Positions 34,726 through 44,387 of a DNA stretch of 64,000 bases are shown here, piece by piece; position 1 is the first letter of the stretch, and each line of letters begins with the position of its first letter. Made by a program: the position numbers and the translations under genes. Below the pieces are notes generated by a model. It did not search any database. It saw only the letters and a list, made by a program, of their open reading frames with translations, and was not told where the DNA came from. Source of the stretch: Alistipes sp. (GTDB lineage Bacteria > Bacteroidota > Bacteroidia > Bacteroidales > Rikenellaceae); contig JAFYRX010000034.1 in NCBI GenBank assembly GCA_017546725.1, positions 1 through 64,000 on the forward strand. The letters run 5' to 3'.

Positions 34726-36021
34726 CTACAACACCTCGGCAACTACAAAATTACTTCCTCCGACAAATATCATATCCTCTGCGCCAGCCAACTCCTTGGC
34801 ACGTGCCATTGCCTCTGCAACGCTCGGCTGAACTTCACCTTGCAGACCTGCCGCCATGGCCTGCTCGGCCAACTCCTCGGCAGGCATTGCTCTCGACACG
34901 GCAGCCTGCGTAAAGATATAATATGCCTCACGAGGCAAAAGAGGCAACACCTCATCAACATTCTTCTCGCGAGCAAATCCCAACACAACCACCTGTCGCT
35001 CATAGCGTTGCGCTGCATCCTTCAGCATCGATGCGACGTATGATATACCGTGTGCATTATGTCCCGTATCGCATACAATCCAAGGCTTCTGCCCCAACGT
35101 CTGCCAACGGCCAGCCAGGCCTGTCGATGATGCCGCCTTTGCAAAACCGTCAACAAATGCTCGGCGACTGATTGTCAGCGGTGAAGAGTCGTGCAGATAA
35201 TGGATTACAGCAGCAGCCGTAACAGCATTTTTACGCTGGTACTCACCCGCCAAATCCAACTCCAAATCATATATACGGCCGTCGCACGCGCGCTCCAGTG
35301 TTATACATTGCTTTTGCTCCTCGACATTATGCTCCACGTAACGGAAACTCTCCTCGGCATAGATTACGCGTGAGCGTCCTACGGCAGCCTTAGCCTCAAA
35401 GACATCGTTATACTCGTCGTTGCTCTCGCCAATAACTACAGGCACCGATTTTTTGATTATTCCAGCCTTCTCTGCGGCTATCTCGCGCAATGTAGTACCC
35501 AGCAAATCGGTATGGTCATAACCTACGTTAGTGACAACACTCACAAGGGGCGTAATCACATTCGTAGCATCCAATCGTCCGCCAAGTCCCGTCTCGATGA
35601 CAGCCACCTCGACATCGCTATATGCAAAGTAATCAAACGCCATAGCCGTTGTCATCTCAAAGAACGAGAGTTGCAACTCCTGCATCTTGGCCATATTCTT
35701 ATCCACGAAATTGACCACTCGCTGCTTGGGAATCATCTCTCCATCGACACGCATACGCTCACGAAAATCCTTCAAATGAGGCGAGGTGAATAATCCTACA
35801 CGATAACCTGCCTCACGCAGAACAGATGCCAAGATATGCGACACCGAACCTTTGCCGTTGGTACCTGCAATGTGAATAGTATAGTAATTACGCTGCGGAT
35901 TACCCAAGTGGCGACAAAACTCCGCTACACGCTCCAGACCAGGCTTATAAGCATCGGCTCCCACATTCTGAAACGACGGGAGCGACGAAAACAGAAACTC
36001 TATAGTTTGTGAATAATTCAT
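34726..36021 (-). CDS. folC: Folylpolyglutamate/dihydrofolate synthase
   Basis: Adds glutamate to (dihydro)folate/dihydropteroate, ATP dependent, Mur-ligase fold. P-loop IHIAGTNGKGSVSHILASVL near residue 50, then LFTSPHLKDFRERMRVDG. The Mur-like middle motif ETGLGGRLDATNVITP and the C-terminal DTGHNAHG and FVGGSNFVVAEVL are present. 431 residues. Cytoplasmic. It starts 15 bases after lnt and is probably co-transcribed. Confidence 0.95.
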   Translation of the reverse strand: MNYSQTIEFLFSSLPSFQNVGADAYKPGLERVAEFCRHLGNPQRNYYTIHIAGTNGKGSVSHILASVLREAGYRVGLFTSPHLKDFRERMRVDGEMIPKQRVVNFVDKNMAKMQELQLSFFEMTTAMAFDYFAYSDVEVAVIETGLGGRLDATNVITPLVSVVTNVGYDHTDLLGTTLREIAAEKAGIIKKSVPVVIGESNDEYNDVFEAKAAVGRSRVIYAEESFRYVEHNVEEQKQCITLERACDGRIYDLELDLAGEYQRKNAVTAAAVIHYLHDSSPLTISRRAFVDGFAKAASSTGLAGRWQTLGQKPWIVCDTGHNAHGISYVASMLKDAAQRYERQVVVLGFAREKNVDEVLPLLPREAYYIFTQAAVSRAMPAEELAEQAMAAGLQGEVQPSVAEAMARAKELAGAEDMIFVGGSNFVVAEVL

Positions 36022-36036
36022 ATTCTCACTAAAAAA

Positions 36037-37590
36037 TTAATCTACAAGATGGTTACGGCGGCGGACACGATAAGCCACATAATAGAGCAGTGTCAGGAGA
36101 GTCAAAAGCCCAGACAAACGGCCCAGCCAATCACCATACAAGACATACATAGTCTTATCATCTCGCACCTCAATATCTTCGGTCAAAACGCCACGCTGCT
36201 CCCAATCCAAGCGCGAGGTAATGTCACCGCGAGGAGTTATAAATCCCGAAACTCCCGTATTGGCACTGCGGGCAATGGCTCGACGAGTCTCGATGGCTCG
36301 CAAACGACAGAAATCGAACAGGCGACGATGCCCAGGAGTATTACCCCACCAACCATCGTTAGACATTACAAGCATCGCATCGGCTCCCTCTCTTGCGAAA
36401 CGGGCAAAGCAATCGCCATAAATTCCCTCGTAACATATTGCAGGGCCGAACTTCACACCACCCTTCTCGAAAACCGTAGCCTTATCGTTGCGACCAAGTT
36501 GGCCCGTAATACCACCCAAATCGACAAAGTTGTTCAAGAACTTGGTAAACGGCATCGCCTCGACACCTATGACAAGTCGCATCTTGTGGTGAAGATTGCT
36601 CTCACCATCACCATTTACAGCCACAGCCGAATTATAAAAATCGTAATAATATCCGTCGCCACGACGTGCTGTCTCGGATGGAGCAACACCTTTGGGATAT
36701 AATTTTATTGTCGATGCTCCCGTCACAACCATTGCATCTGAGCAATGCTCATCGAGTTTCTCCTGCAAGGTCATTATATTCATCGACTGCAGCGGTTTGT
36801 CATCATTAAGTCTTTCGGGCAGAGCCGTTTCGGGCAAAACGACAACCCTCGAATCGCGCGGCACAGATGAGAACAAATCCTCGATATTCTGCATCTGCCA
36901 AGCCATATTGTCACTAAACTTTTCCTCATAACAATCGACATTGGGCTGCATTACAGAAACCTTTATCCTCTTCTCCGACGGCTCATAACTCCAATACATT
37001 GCAAGCGACACCACTATAGGCAACAGAACAACCGCCGTTGCTCGCACCACACTCCAGCGAGAACGGCAATGCCAAGCCTCGAATATCGCAATATTTGAAA
37101 TCAACACCCACAACGTGCCGCCCAGATTACCCGTAAACTCATACCACTGCACAGCCCACACGTCGCCCGAGAAACCATTACCCATCGTAAGCCAGGGGAA
37201 TGACAACACCTCGGCGCTGATGTAGCAATACTCAGTCAGAATCCACGAGGCAACAAGTAACGTATAGGCCACCGCCTTGTGAGCACGCTTCGAGACATAG
37301 TGGAATAGCATAAATGCCACAAGATTCCAGAACGTAGAGAATGCCGTTGCCACTATCGGGCCTATGGGAGTTGCAATCCACACCCACCATATCGTGGCAG
37401 CATTCCAGAGCACAAATGCCAACGCTGCCCAACCAGCCATACGCCACCAATCACGAGCCGAAGGGCCATACTCACGACTAATCTCGAGCAAAGGCAACAG
37501 AGCCACCAATAGAGTGAAACCGCCACCACCATACCAACCCACAGAGAGCAGCAGGGCAGACAACAGGACATATAATAGTTTTCGTTTCAT
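36037..37590 (-). CDS. lnt: Apolipoprotein N-acyltransferase
   Basis: Adds the third acyl chain to lipoproteins in the inner membrane. The N-terminal third holds several membrane segments, and the nitrilase domain begins near residue 215. The catalytic triad is visible: Glu in VVLPETALPE, Lys in HHKMRLVIG, Cys in GPAICYEGIYGD. A C-terminal membrane segment (LSGLLTLLTLLYYVAY) follows. I prefer ATG 37590 (MKRKLLYVLL, 517 aa), because an upstream ATG at 37608 would lie only ~6 bases from the predicted transcription start. Confidence 0.94.
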   Translation of the reverse strand: MKRKLLYVLLSALLLSVGWYGGGGFTLLVALLPLLEISREYGPSARDWWRMAGWAALAFVLWNAATIWWVWIATPIGPIVATAFSTFWNLVAFMLFHYVSKRAHKAVAYTLLVASWILTEYCYISAEVLSFPWLTMGNGFSGDVWAVQWYEFTGNLGGTLWVLISNIAIFEAWHCRSRWSVVRATAVVLLPIVVSLAMYWSYEPSEKRIKVSVMQPNVDCYEEKFSDNMAWQMQNIEDLFSSVPRDSRVVVLPETALPERLNDDKPLQSMNIMTLQEKLDEHCSDAMVVTGASTIKLYPKGVAPSETARRGDGYYYDFYNSAVAVNGDGESNLHHKMRLVIGVEAMPFTKFLNNFVDLGGITGQLGRNDKATVFEKGGVKFGPAICYEGIYGDCFARFAREGADAMLVMSNDGWWGNTPGHRRLFDFCRLRAIETRRAIARSANTGVSGFITPRGDITSRLDWEQRGVLTEDIEVRDDKTMYVLYGDWLGRLSGLLTLLTLLYYVAYRVRRRNHLVD

Positions 37591-37620
37591 AAAATATCGT
37601 TCAATCATAAAACATTATTG

Positions 37621-37650
37621 CAAAGATAGCACAAGGCGAGCGCAGTACAA
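37621..37650 (-). promoter_or_regulatory. Promoter for lnt-folC
   Basis: Minus-strand TATCTTTG (37628 to 37621) with TTG at 37650-37648, a 19-base spacer. The predicted start near 37614 decides the lnt start codon in favour of 37590. Confidence 0.7.
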
Positions 37651-37681
37651 AATTTATTTTGTAAGCGTTCATCCTACAGCC

Positions 37682-38677
37682 TTAAAAATACTCTTCGCGG
37701 TAGTTGTAATTATTGCGCAACGACTCAAACTCCGTTGGGCGGGCTTTCAACATCTCGCTCTCGGACGGCAAGTCGCAATAGCGCTCTATCGTTTGGCACA
37801 TAGCCTCCCACGATATATCCTTTCGTTCGGCAGGTGACACTTCCGAAGGATACCACTCGGTTAGTGGAAGAGAGAATCTTCGTGCTACGGACCGCACCAC
37901 AGCCATCGCAGCATTGGCCTTACCTTGAGCCGAATAGCCTGCTATATGGGGCGTTGCGACAAAGGCTTTGGCAAGGAGTTCTCTATTGATATTTGGCTCA
38001 CATTCCCATACATCCAAACACAATGTCTGCTCCGCTGAGAGCAATGCTTCGGTCTGGGCAACCTCACCTCGAGAGGCATTAATCAGCGTTGCCGATTTGG
38101 GCATCAGGGCTAAGGTTTGCGGATTTATCATACCACGAGTCGTGGCATCGAGTGGAGTGTGGAGAGTCACAATATCAGACTCTTTCAGCAACTCCTCCAG
38201 CGATACGAAATCACCTCCTTCACGCTCCTGACGTGGCGGGTCACAACAGATGACCTCGAAGCCCCACCTACGTGCATATCGCTCAACAAGAGAGCCTACA
38301 TTTCCTACGCCCACAATACCCAGGCGCTTCTGTTGCGGAGTCCAGCCCTGCACTTTTGACAATCGGGCCAACGTAGCCGCCACCCACTGCAATACACCAG
38401 CGGCATTGCATCCCGCAGCCGTCACGACCTCGATACCGTGCATAGCGCAATATTGCAGGTCGATATGGTCAAATCCTATAGTTGCCGTCGCAATCAATTT
38501 TACACTTGACCCTCCAAGCAGGGCCTCACCACATCGGGTGCGGGTACGGATAATCAGGGCATCGGCATCCTTTACATCCTCCGCCGAAAACTCATCACCT
38601 GCACGATAAACGACCTCTGCATAAGGTTCCAGAACACCCGAAATATATGGTATTGCGCTGTCAATTACGACCTTCAT
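37682..38677 (-). CDS. pdxB: 4-phosphoerythronate dehydrogenase
   Basis: Second step of the DXP-dependent pyridoxal 5'-phosphate pathway. 331 residues, D-2-hydroxyacid dehydrogenase fold. LIATATIGFDHIDLQYCAMHGIEVVTAAGCNAAGVLQWV is characteristic of PdxB. The NAD site is GIVGVGNVGSLV; catalytic Arg in INASRGEV, Glu in WECEPNI and His in TPHIAGYS are present. The short C-terminal domain is PdxB-like. Cytoplasmic. Confidence 0.93.
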   Translation of the reverse strand: MKVVIDSAIPYISGVLEPYAEVVYRAGDEFSAEDVKDADALIIRTRTRCGEALLGGSSVKLIATATIGFDHIDLQYCAMHGIEVVTAAGCNAAGVLQWVAATLARLSKVQGWTPQQKRLGIVGVGNVGSLVERYARRWGFEVICCDPPRQEREGGDFVSLEELLKESDIVTLHTPLDATTRGMINPQTLALMPKSATLINASRGEVAQTEALLSAEQTLCLDVWECEPNINRELLAKAFVATPHIAGYSAQGKANAAMAVVRSVARRFSLPLTEWYPSEVSPAERKDISWEAMCQTIERYCDLPSESEMLKARPTEFESLRNNYNYREEYF

Positions 38678-38704
38678 ACTATAAGATTGTTAGTTTTTCC
38701 ACTA

Positions 38705-38712
38705 CAAATATA
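38705..38712 (-). promoter_or_regulatory. Possible promoter for pdxB
   Basis: Minus-strand TATATTTG (38712 to 38705), 28 bases before the ATG. No TTG at the expected upstream distance. Confidence 0.45.
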
Positions 38713-38733
38713 CGGAAAAATATTTTTTTTACA

Positions 38734-38741
38734 TATCTTTG
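38734..38741 (+). promoter_or_regulatory. Possible promoter for the FKBP lipoprotein pair
   Basis: TATCTTTG matches the -7 element. It gives a ~115-base leader before the ATG at 38864. The -33 box is not clear. Confidence 0.5.
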
Positions 38742-38863
38742 CAAGGTTATACGCATTTATAATTTAACTATCTGCAACCCACGCCTTTTGTGGAGGTTGA
38801 CTTTAAGGTAAGGTTTTTGCCAAAACAAACCGAGGGTAGCGTTAAAAAGTTTTTGCTGAACAG

Positions 38864-39571
38864 ATGAGACTTATAGGTCAAATAACAAACGTGGCAATAT
38901 GTATCGGCTTGGCTATTACGATGTTTTCGTGCAGCAAGTCAAACGGAGCAGGTGCGGCCAAGCAATTGACCGACCAGCCCGATTCGTTGTCATATGTAAT
39001 CGGTATGAACATCGCATATAACATTATGAAGATGGACTCTACCGTACGCCCCGATGCGGTAATCAAAGGTATTCACGATGCCCTGAACGGTGCAGAGTTA
39101 CTTACGATTGACGATGCCCGCACATATTTTCTCTCATATATGAACTATGAGGTATATGAGCGTGTACGCAAGTATGAGGAGCAATATTTGACCGATTTGG
39201 TGGCGAGCGACGACAAAGTTGTACGTACGCGCACGGGCCTTACTTATAAGGTTGGAGAGTTGGGCGATATGAACAATATGCTCTCGAACGACCGCGACAC
39301 GGTAGCCATCACATATCGTGCTACTCGCCTGTCGGGCGAAGAGGTCGACGTGGCTGCAAACCGTGACGACACACTGCGAGTAGCGGTCAACAAGCTTATA
39401 CCTGGTTTGCGCGAAGGCGTAAAATTGGTAGGTCAGGGTGGCGATTTGACACTTTGGTTGCCTTCATCGTTGGCCTATGGCGCTATGGGTAACGATAAGA
39501 TGGGTATTAAGCCTAACGAACTTTTACGCTACGAGGTAAAAATCGTAGAGGTAAAACGCCGCCGCAGATAG
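38864..39571 (+). CDS. FKBP-like lipoprotein with degenerate active site
   Basis: 235 residues, lipobox MFSCSKS (Cys near 23). An N-terminal helical region (DSLSYVIGMNIAYNIMKMDS) as in FkpA-type dimeric FKBPs is followed by an FKBP domain from about residue 125. Against intact FKBPs, the Phe-Asp pair is VD (EEVDVAAN) and the active-site Trp is Leu (IPGLREG), while LAYGAMG is kept. It may be a chaperone and not an isomerase. Followed 70 bases later by an intact paralog. Periplasmic or outer-membrane anchored. Confidence 0.88.
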   Translation: MRLIGQITNVAICIGLAITMFSCSKSNGAGAAKQLTDQPDSLSYVIGMNIAYNIMKMDSTVRPDAVIKGIHDALNGAELLTIDDARTYFLSYMNYEVYERVRKYEEQYLTDLVASDDKVVRTRTGLTYKVGELGDMNNMLSNDRDTVAITYRATRLSGEEVDVAANRDDTLRVAVNKLIPGLREGVKLVGQGGDLTLWLPSSLAYGAMGNDKMGIKPNELLRYEVKIVEVKRRRR

Positions 39572-39641
39572 GCATCGGACTTTAGAAGAAAACATATATT
39601 CAACAAATAATAATTTTATACAAAACAAATAAAACTGAAAG

Positions 39642-40631
39642 ATGAAAAAATTGATTTATTGCGCAGCCGTAGTATGTGCTGCAATGATGCTTGCTTGCGG
39701 TGGCAACAAGCCCACAACAACAGTAAGCAAGGGTGACTCTTCAAATTTCGACTCACTCTCATACGCTATCGGTGCTAACATCGGTTTGGGTATCACAGGT
39801 GAGATGCCCGAGATGAAGTTTGACTGGGAGGCTTTGATGGACTCTGCAGAGGAGACATTGCTCAAGGCTGAGGCTGATGAGGCAGCACACCAGGAGGCTA
39901 TTGCCGTATTGCAGGCATTCTTCTCACAGGAGCGTCCCAACCGTTTGACTGAGTACATCGGCGAGCAGATGAAGATTGACTCTACAAAGCAGCCCGACTT
40001 CGCAAACTTCGACGTATTCAACAACGATGAGGAGCGTACAAACGTATCAAAGGCATATGGTTGCGACTTGGGTACCAATATGCGTTCATCACGTTTGCCC
40101 TTGCAGACTTACTGGTTCAAGAAGGCTATGTTGGACGCTGTTAATGGCGAGGCTGCAATGACAATGGAGGAGTCTCAGGCTCACATCCAGAACTACTTTA
40201 TGACTGTTCTTCCCGCACAGAACGCAGAGGCATCAAAGGCTTGGTTGGCTGAGGTAGAGAAGGAGAATGGCGTTCAGAAGACTGAGAGCGGTTTGCTTTA
40301 CCGCATCAACCGCAAGGGTGACGAGTCTCTCAAGCCTTTGGCTACAGACATCGTAAACGTTGATTATGAGGGTACACTCCGCGATGGTAGTGTATTCGAC
40401 TCTTCATACCAGCGTGGTGAGCCTATCGAGTTCAGCCTTTCAGGTGTTATCAAGGGTTGGACAGAGGGCTTGCAACTCATCGGTAAGGGTGGCGAGATTA
40501 TCCTCTGGATTCCTGCTGATTTGGCTTATGGTGCTCGTGGTGCAGGTAGCATCGGCCCCAACGAGGCTTTGCGTTTCAAGGTTGAGTTGCACGACATCAA
40601 GAGCGGCTCACAGCCCGAGTCTGCTGAATAA
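39642..40631 (+). CDS. FKBP-type peptidyl-prolyl isomerase lipoprotein
   Basis: 329 residues. Lipobox MMLACGGN (Cys near 19). The N-terminal half is a helical FkpA/Mip-like domain, seemingly in two repeats (DSLSYAIGANIGLGITGE and VSKAYGCDLGTNM). The C-terminal FKBP domain is complete: VDYEGTLRDGSVFDSSYQRG, VIKGWTEGL, WIPADLAYGARG. Expected to speed prolyl isomerisation of exported proteins. Tandem paralog of the preceding gene. Strong terminator follows. Confidence 0.94.
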   Translation: MKKLIYCAAVVCAAMMLACGGNKPTTTVSKGDSSNFDSLSYAIGANIGLGITGEMPEMKFDWEALMDSAEETLLKAEADEAAHQEAIAVLQAFFSQERPNRLTEYIGEQMKIDSTKQPDFANFDVFNNDEERTNVSKAYGCDLGTNMRSSRLPLQTYWFKKAMLDAVNGEAAMTMEESQAHIQNYFMTVLPAQNAEASKAWLAEVEKENGVQKTESGLLYRINRKGDESLKPLATDIVNVDYEGTLRDGSVFDSSYQRGEPIEFSLSGVIKGWTEGLQLIGKGGEIILWIPADLAYGARGAGSIGPNEALRFKVELHDIKSGSQPESAE

Positions 40632-40655
40632 GCATACGACAGATATTGAAATAAT

Positions 40656-40691
40656 TAAGGTTGCTCTTTTTGAGGGCAACCTTATTTTTTA
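40656..40691 (+). terminator. Terminator after the FKBP pair
   Basis: TAAGGTTGC (40656-40664) pairs with GCAACCTTA (40676-40684), followed by TTTTTT. Confidence 0.87.
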
Positions 40692-40701
40692 CATCTACAT
40701 A

Positions 40702-41613
40702 TTACCGAGAAATATTATATTGTATCTTCTTTAAGCCAGCACGTTTAAGCGGCGTAGTGCCAAACCTCTGCTGAAAATCCTCTTCACTCATTGCCAGCCA
40801 CTCCTCGGCTGTAATATCTTCGGGAGAAAACTGACGTGGCAAAAGCACTCCTCGCGGTTGCGAGGCAGAACGATTGTAGGGACATATCTTTTGACACTCA
40901 TCACACCCAAACACCCAGCCGTGCAAATCAACATTATCATCGGGCGAGGCCTCTACGGTATGACACGATATGCAACGTGCTGTATTTATCACCATATCAC
41001 TGACTATAGCCCCCGTCGGACAAGCATCTACACAGCGTCGGCACTCGCCGCATCCTACCGCTTTCAACGGCACATCGTATTCATCCGCCTCATCGGTCAA
41101 TACCAACTCTCCGAGCAGAAGATAACTGCCATATTGTGGCGTCACAAGCAACGATTGTCGGCCTATCCAACCCAACCCAGCATCTACGGCCAACTGCTTC
41201 TCGACAAGCGGAGCAGAATCGACAAAGGCTCGCCCTTGCAACTGCGGATAGCGCTCCTTGAGTTGTCGCAAAACCGACAAAAGAGCCTTGCGGATAACTT
41301 TGTGATAATCACGACGACAGGCATAGGATGCAATCTTGGGATTAGCAGCGGCAGAGTCGCCAATTTTTGAGACAATAACGCCATCATAAGCAACGGCACA
41401 CACGACCACAGTACGCGCACCCTCGACCAACTTAGCCACATCGAAACGCTTATCCAGATAGTTACGCATATAGCCAAGCGACGAGTCATAACCCATCGCC
41501 AACCAGCGACCAAAAGCCTCTTCGTTTAGCGCAAGATGACGGCAAGAGGTAAGTCCGCACAAGTCAAAACCCTCCGTTTTGACCAATTCTTTTATGTATT
41601 TAGCCTCTAACAT
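40702..41613 (-). CDS. queG: Epoxyqueuosine reductase
   Basis: Reduces epoxyqueuosine to queuosine in tRNA using cobalamin and two 4Fe-4S clusters. The ferredoxin-like cluster Cys are in CGECRRCVDACPTGAI and CISCHTVEASP, with further Cys in GCDECQKICPYN. RAFVDSAPLVEKQLAVDAGLGWIGRQSLLV is the family-specific central motif. 303 residues, typical. It complements queA at 8954. Convergent with the FKBP pair. Confidence 0.96.
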   Translation of the reverse strand: MLEAKYIKELVKTEGFDLCGLTSCRHLALNEEAFGRWLAMGYDSSLGYMRNYLDKRFDVAKLVEGARTVVVCAVAYDGVIVSKIGDSAAANPKIASYACRRDYHKVIRKALLSVLRQLKERYPQLQGRAFVDSAPLVEKQLAVDAGLGWIGRQSLLVTPQYGSYLLLGELVLTDEADEYDVPLKAVGCGECRRCVDACPTGAIVSDMVINTARCISCHTVEASPDDNVDLHGWVFGCDECQKICPYNRSASQPRGVLLPRQFSPEDITAEEWLAMSEEDFQQRFGTTPLKRAGLKKIQYNISR

Positions 41614-41627
41614 AGATGATTTTCATA

Positions 41628-41635
41628 CAAATGTA
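41628..41635 (-). promoter_or_regulatory. Possible promoter for queG
   Basis: Minus-strand TACATTTG (41635 to 41628) matches the -7 element. It lies 15 bases before the ATG, leaving a very short leader; the -33 box is unclear. Confidence 0.4.
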
Positions 41636-41696
41636 CCTATATTTTAATTATTTTCACTATCTTGCACCAAAATTTATTCTTTAATCAAACATTAAT

Positions 41697-43352
41697 ATGG
41701 AACTTTTGAACACTTTGTACGAATTGCTTCAAAACAGCGTCAAGAAGTATAGCGACAAAATCGCATTCTCGATGTTGGGTGGCGAGGACGTAACTTATAG
41801 TGAGGTTGGCCGACGCGTAAAGCAGGTGCAGGACCTCTTGGTAGGAGCAGGCTTGAAGGCTGGTGATAAGGTTGCTATCTTGAGTAGCAGTATGCCCAAC
41901 TGGGGTGTATCATATTTCGCCATCGTAACTTCGGGAATGGTTGCAGTGCCTATCCTCAACGACTTCACAAGCGAGGAGTTGGAGAAACTTATCAAGCACT
42001 CGGAGGCAAAGGCTTTGCTGGTATCGGATAAACTCTTTACTAAAATTTCGAAGGAGACAGCCGCTTCGCTCAACATCATTATCCGCACAAAGAATTTGAG
42101 CGTGATATCGCAGACTGTAGAGGAGCAGGGCTCAATTTCAATACCCAAGCCCGACGATTTGGCTGTTATCATCTACACTTCGGGTACGACATCAACACCC
42201 AAGGGCGTAATGCTTACGCACTACAACCTGGCGTCGCAAATCAATATGCTCTACAACCTCTATCCTACAGCACCTGGCGATGCGACATTGTCAGTATTGC
42301 CTATGTCGCACACTTACGAGTGTTCGTTGGGAATGTTGTACATCGTTGCTACAGGAGCAACCACTACCTACCTGGAGAAGCCACCTACCCCATCGGTTTT
42401 GTTGCCCGCATTGCGTAAGGTGCGTCCGACTTGTTTCTTCATCGTACCGTTGATTATCGAGAAGATATACAACTCACAGGTTTTGGCGAAGTTTACAGCC
42501 AACAAGTTTATGGCTACGCTCTACGGCATCGGTTTCATCCGCCGCTTCCTGCACCGCCTTGCTGGTAAGAAGTTGAATGCAGCATTTGGAGGCAGAGCAC
42601 GTCTCTTCATCGGTGGCTCGAAGTTGGATGAGACTGTCGAGCAGTTTTTGATGGATGCCAAGGTTCCCTATGCTATCGGCTACGGTTTGACCGAGACTGC
42701 CCCCCTTGTGGCTGGTCAGATTTCACCACGTGTGAAGTTGGGCTCTACAGGCCCCGCAATGGAGGGAGTAGAGGTTAGATTGGACAATGTAAATCCCGAG
42801 ACAGGTCACGGTGAGATTGTAGTAAATACTCCGTGTGCATTGCAGGGTTATTATAAGAATGAGGAGGCTACCGCCGCTGTATTTACCGAGGATGGCTGGT
42901 TCCGCACCGGTGACCTGGGTTACATCGACGAGGAGGGCTTCATCTACATCAAGGGCCGTTTGAAGAATATGATTGTAGGCCCTAGCGGTGAGAACATCTA
43001 CCCCGAGGAGATTGAGTCAGTACTCAACACTCACGTATTTGTTTCGGAGTCTGTAGTAACAGAAGACAATGGCCGCTTGATAGCATTGGTACACTTCGAT
43101 TCAGATGCCATCGAGAAACTCAAGGACGAACTCATCGAGAAGTGGGAGATTACCCGTGACGAGTGGAATCAGAAAGTGAGCGAGTGGGAGAAGAAGAAGG
43201 AGGAGTTGAAGCAGGATGTAATGAAGTATGTAAACTCAAAGGTAAACCGTTTCTCTCGCATCGCCGAGGTACGTGAGGAGGAGAAGGAGTTTGAGAAGAC
43301 TCCATCGAAGAAGATTCGCCGCTTCCTCTATACCAACCAAAACAAAAAGTAG
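41697..43352 (+). CDS. Long-chain acyl-CoA ligase, AMP-forming
   Basis: 551 residues, ANL superfamily. AMP-binding motif IIYTSGTTSTPKGVMLTH near residue 160; GYGLTETAP near 325; GWFRTGDLGYID and GRLKNMIVGPSGENIYPEEIE form the hinge and C-terminal domain. The final KTPSKKIRRF supplies the catalytic Lys. Activates fatty acids for lipid synthesis or turnover. A ~50-residue Lys/Glu-rich helix is inserted near 475-520. Followed after 33 bases by a GDPD lipoprotein gene, so a phospholipid-recycling operon is plausible. Confidence 0.93.
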   Translation: MELLNTLYELLQNSVKKYSDKIAFSMLGGEDVTYSEVGRRVKQVQDLLVGAGLKAGDKVAILSSSMPNWGVSYFAIVTSGMVAVPILNDFTSEELEKLIKHSEAKALLVSDKLFTKISKETAASLNIIIRTKNLSVISQTVEEQGSISIPKPDDLAVIIYTSGTTSTPKGVMLTHYNLASQINMLYNLYPTAPGDATLSVLPMSHTYECSLGMLYIVATGATTTYLEKPPTPSVLLPALRKVRPTCFFIVPLIIEKIYNSQVLAKFTANKFMATLYGIGFIRRFLHRLAGKKLNAAFGGRARLFIGGSKLDETVEQFLMDAKVPYAIGYGLTETAPLVAGQISPRVKLGSTGPAMEGVEVRLDNVNPETGHGEIVVNTPCALQGYYKNEEATAAVFTEDGWFRTGDLGYIDEEGFIYIKGRLKNMIVGPSGENIYPEEIESVLNTHVFVSESVVTEDNGRLIALVHFDSDAIEKLKDELIEKWEITRDEWNQKVSEWEKKKEELKQDVMKYVNSKVNRFSRIAEVREEEKEFEKTPSKKIRRFLYTNQNKK

Positions 43353-43385
43353 TAGAAAAACAGTATAACAAAAACCGTATTCAAA

Positions 43386-44315
43386 ATGAAAATGTTTCGT
43401 TTATTGCTTGTTGCCATAGGTGCAACAATGATGTTTGCAGCGTGCGACAGCACACCCGCTGCAGATGACAAGCGTGCCGCTAAAATCGTCGAGGAGATTC
43501 GCAACCCCAAGTCGAAGAACGTGTTGGTGATATGCCACCGAGGCGACTGGCGCAATTTCCCCGAGAATTCAATTCCCGCGATTGAGTCAGTTATCGAGAT
43601 GGGTGCCGACATCGTTGAGTTGGATATCCAATTGACAAAGGACAGCGTATTGGTATTGATGCACGACGGCACAATCGACCGTTGCACAACAGGCAAGGGC
43701 CGCATCAGCGAAATGACTTACGAGGAGATTCAGAAGCACTATTTGAAGACTGCGCACGGCACTCGTTGCTCGCTGGATTTGAAGGTGCCGACATTGCGTG
43801 AGGCTTTGGAGGTTTGCAAGGACCGCATCGTAATTAACATCGACAAGGGTTACAACCACTACGCCTTGGTATTGGCTATGGCTGCGGAGATGGGTATGAC
43901 CGAGCAGATTCTCATCAAGGGTAGCAGTACACTTGCCGATATCCGCGAGAAGATGTCCGCGAACAAGGGAAACTTGCTCTATATGCCTATCATCACCCCC
44001 TCAAACCCCAAGAGTATGGAGATTTTCGAGGGTTACATTGCTGATGATGAGCCGCAGTTGGCTTACGAGATTTGCTGGAACAAGTACACTCCCGAGGTGG
44101 AGTCTGCTATGCAGCGTCTTATCGCTGATGGTTCTAAGTTGTGGGTTAACTCTCTCTGGAACTCATTGTGCGGTGGCTTGAGCGACGATGTTGCTTGGGT
44201 TACATCTGCTGAGGAGGTTTATGGCAAGTTGGTAGAAATGGGTGCGACAATGATTCAGACCGACCGTCCCGAGTACTTGCTTGATTACTTGCGCAGCCGA
44301 GGCTTGCACGACTAA
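43386..44315 (+). CDS. Glycerophosphodiester phosphodiesterase lipoprotein
   Basis: Hydrolyses glycerophosphodiesters to glycerol 3-phosphate and an alcohol. Lipobox MFAACDS (Cys near 20). Catalytic signature: ICHRGDWRNFPENS (His, Arg), then ELDIQLTKDSVLVLMHDGTIDRCTTGKG (metal-binding Glu/Asp, second His). 309 residues, TIM-barrel family. Envelope-anchored. Co-directional with the upstream acyl-CoA ligase. Confidence 0.94.
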   Translation: MKMFRLLLVAIGATMMFAACDSTPAADDKRAAKIVEEIRNPKSKNVLVICHRGDWRNFPENSIPAIESVIEMGADIVELDIQLTKDSVLVLMHDGTIDRCTTGKGRISEMTYEEIQKHYLKTAHGTRCSLDLKVPTLREALEVCKDRIVINIDKGYNHYALVLAMAAEMGMTEQILIKGSSTLADIREKMSANKGNLLYMPIITPSNPKSMEIFEGYIADDEPQLAYEICWNKYTPEVESAMQRLIADGSKLWVNSLWNSLCGGLSDDVAWVTSAEEVYGKLVEMGATMIQTDRPEYLLDYLRSRGLHD

Positions 44316-44339
44316 TCAACCACCAACAAATAGGATACA

Positions 44340-44380
44340 AATAACAGAGGCTGTCCGATGGACAGCCTCTGTTATTGTTT
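44340..44380. terminator. Terminator after the GDPD gene
   Basis: 17-bp perfect stem (44340-44356 with 44360-44376), 3-base loop GAT, then GTTTTG. Among the strongest hairpins in the window. Confidence 0.9.
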
Positions 44381-44387
44381 TGTAATA

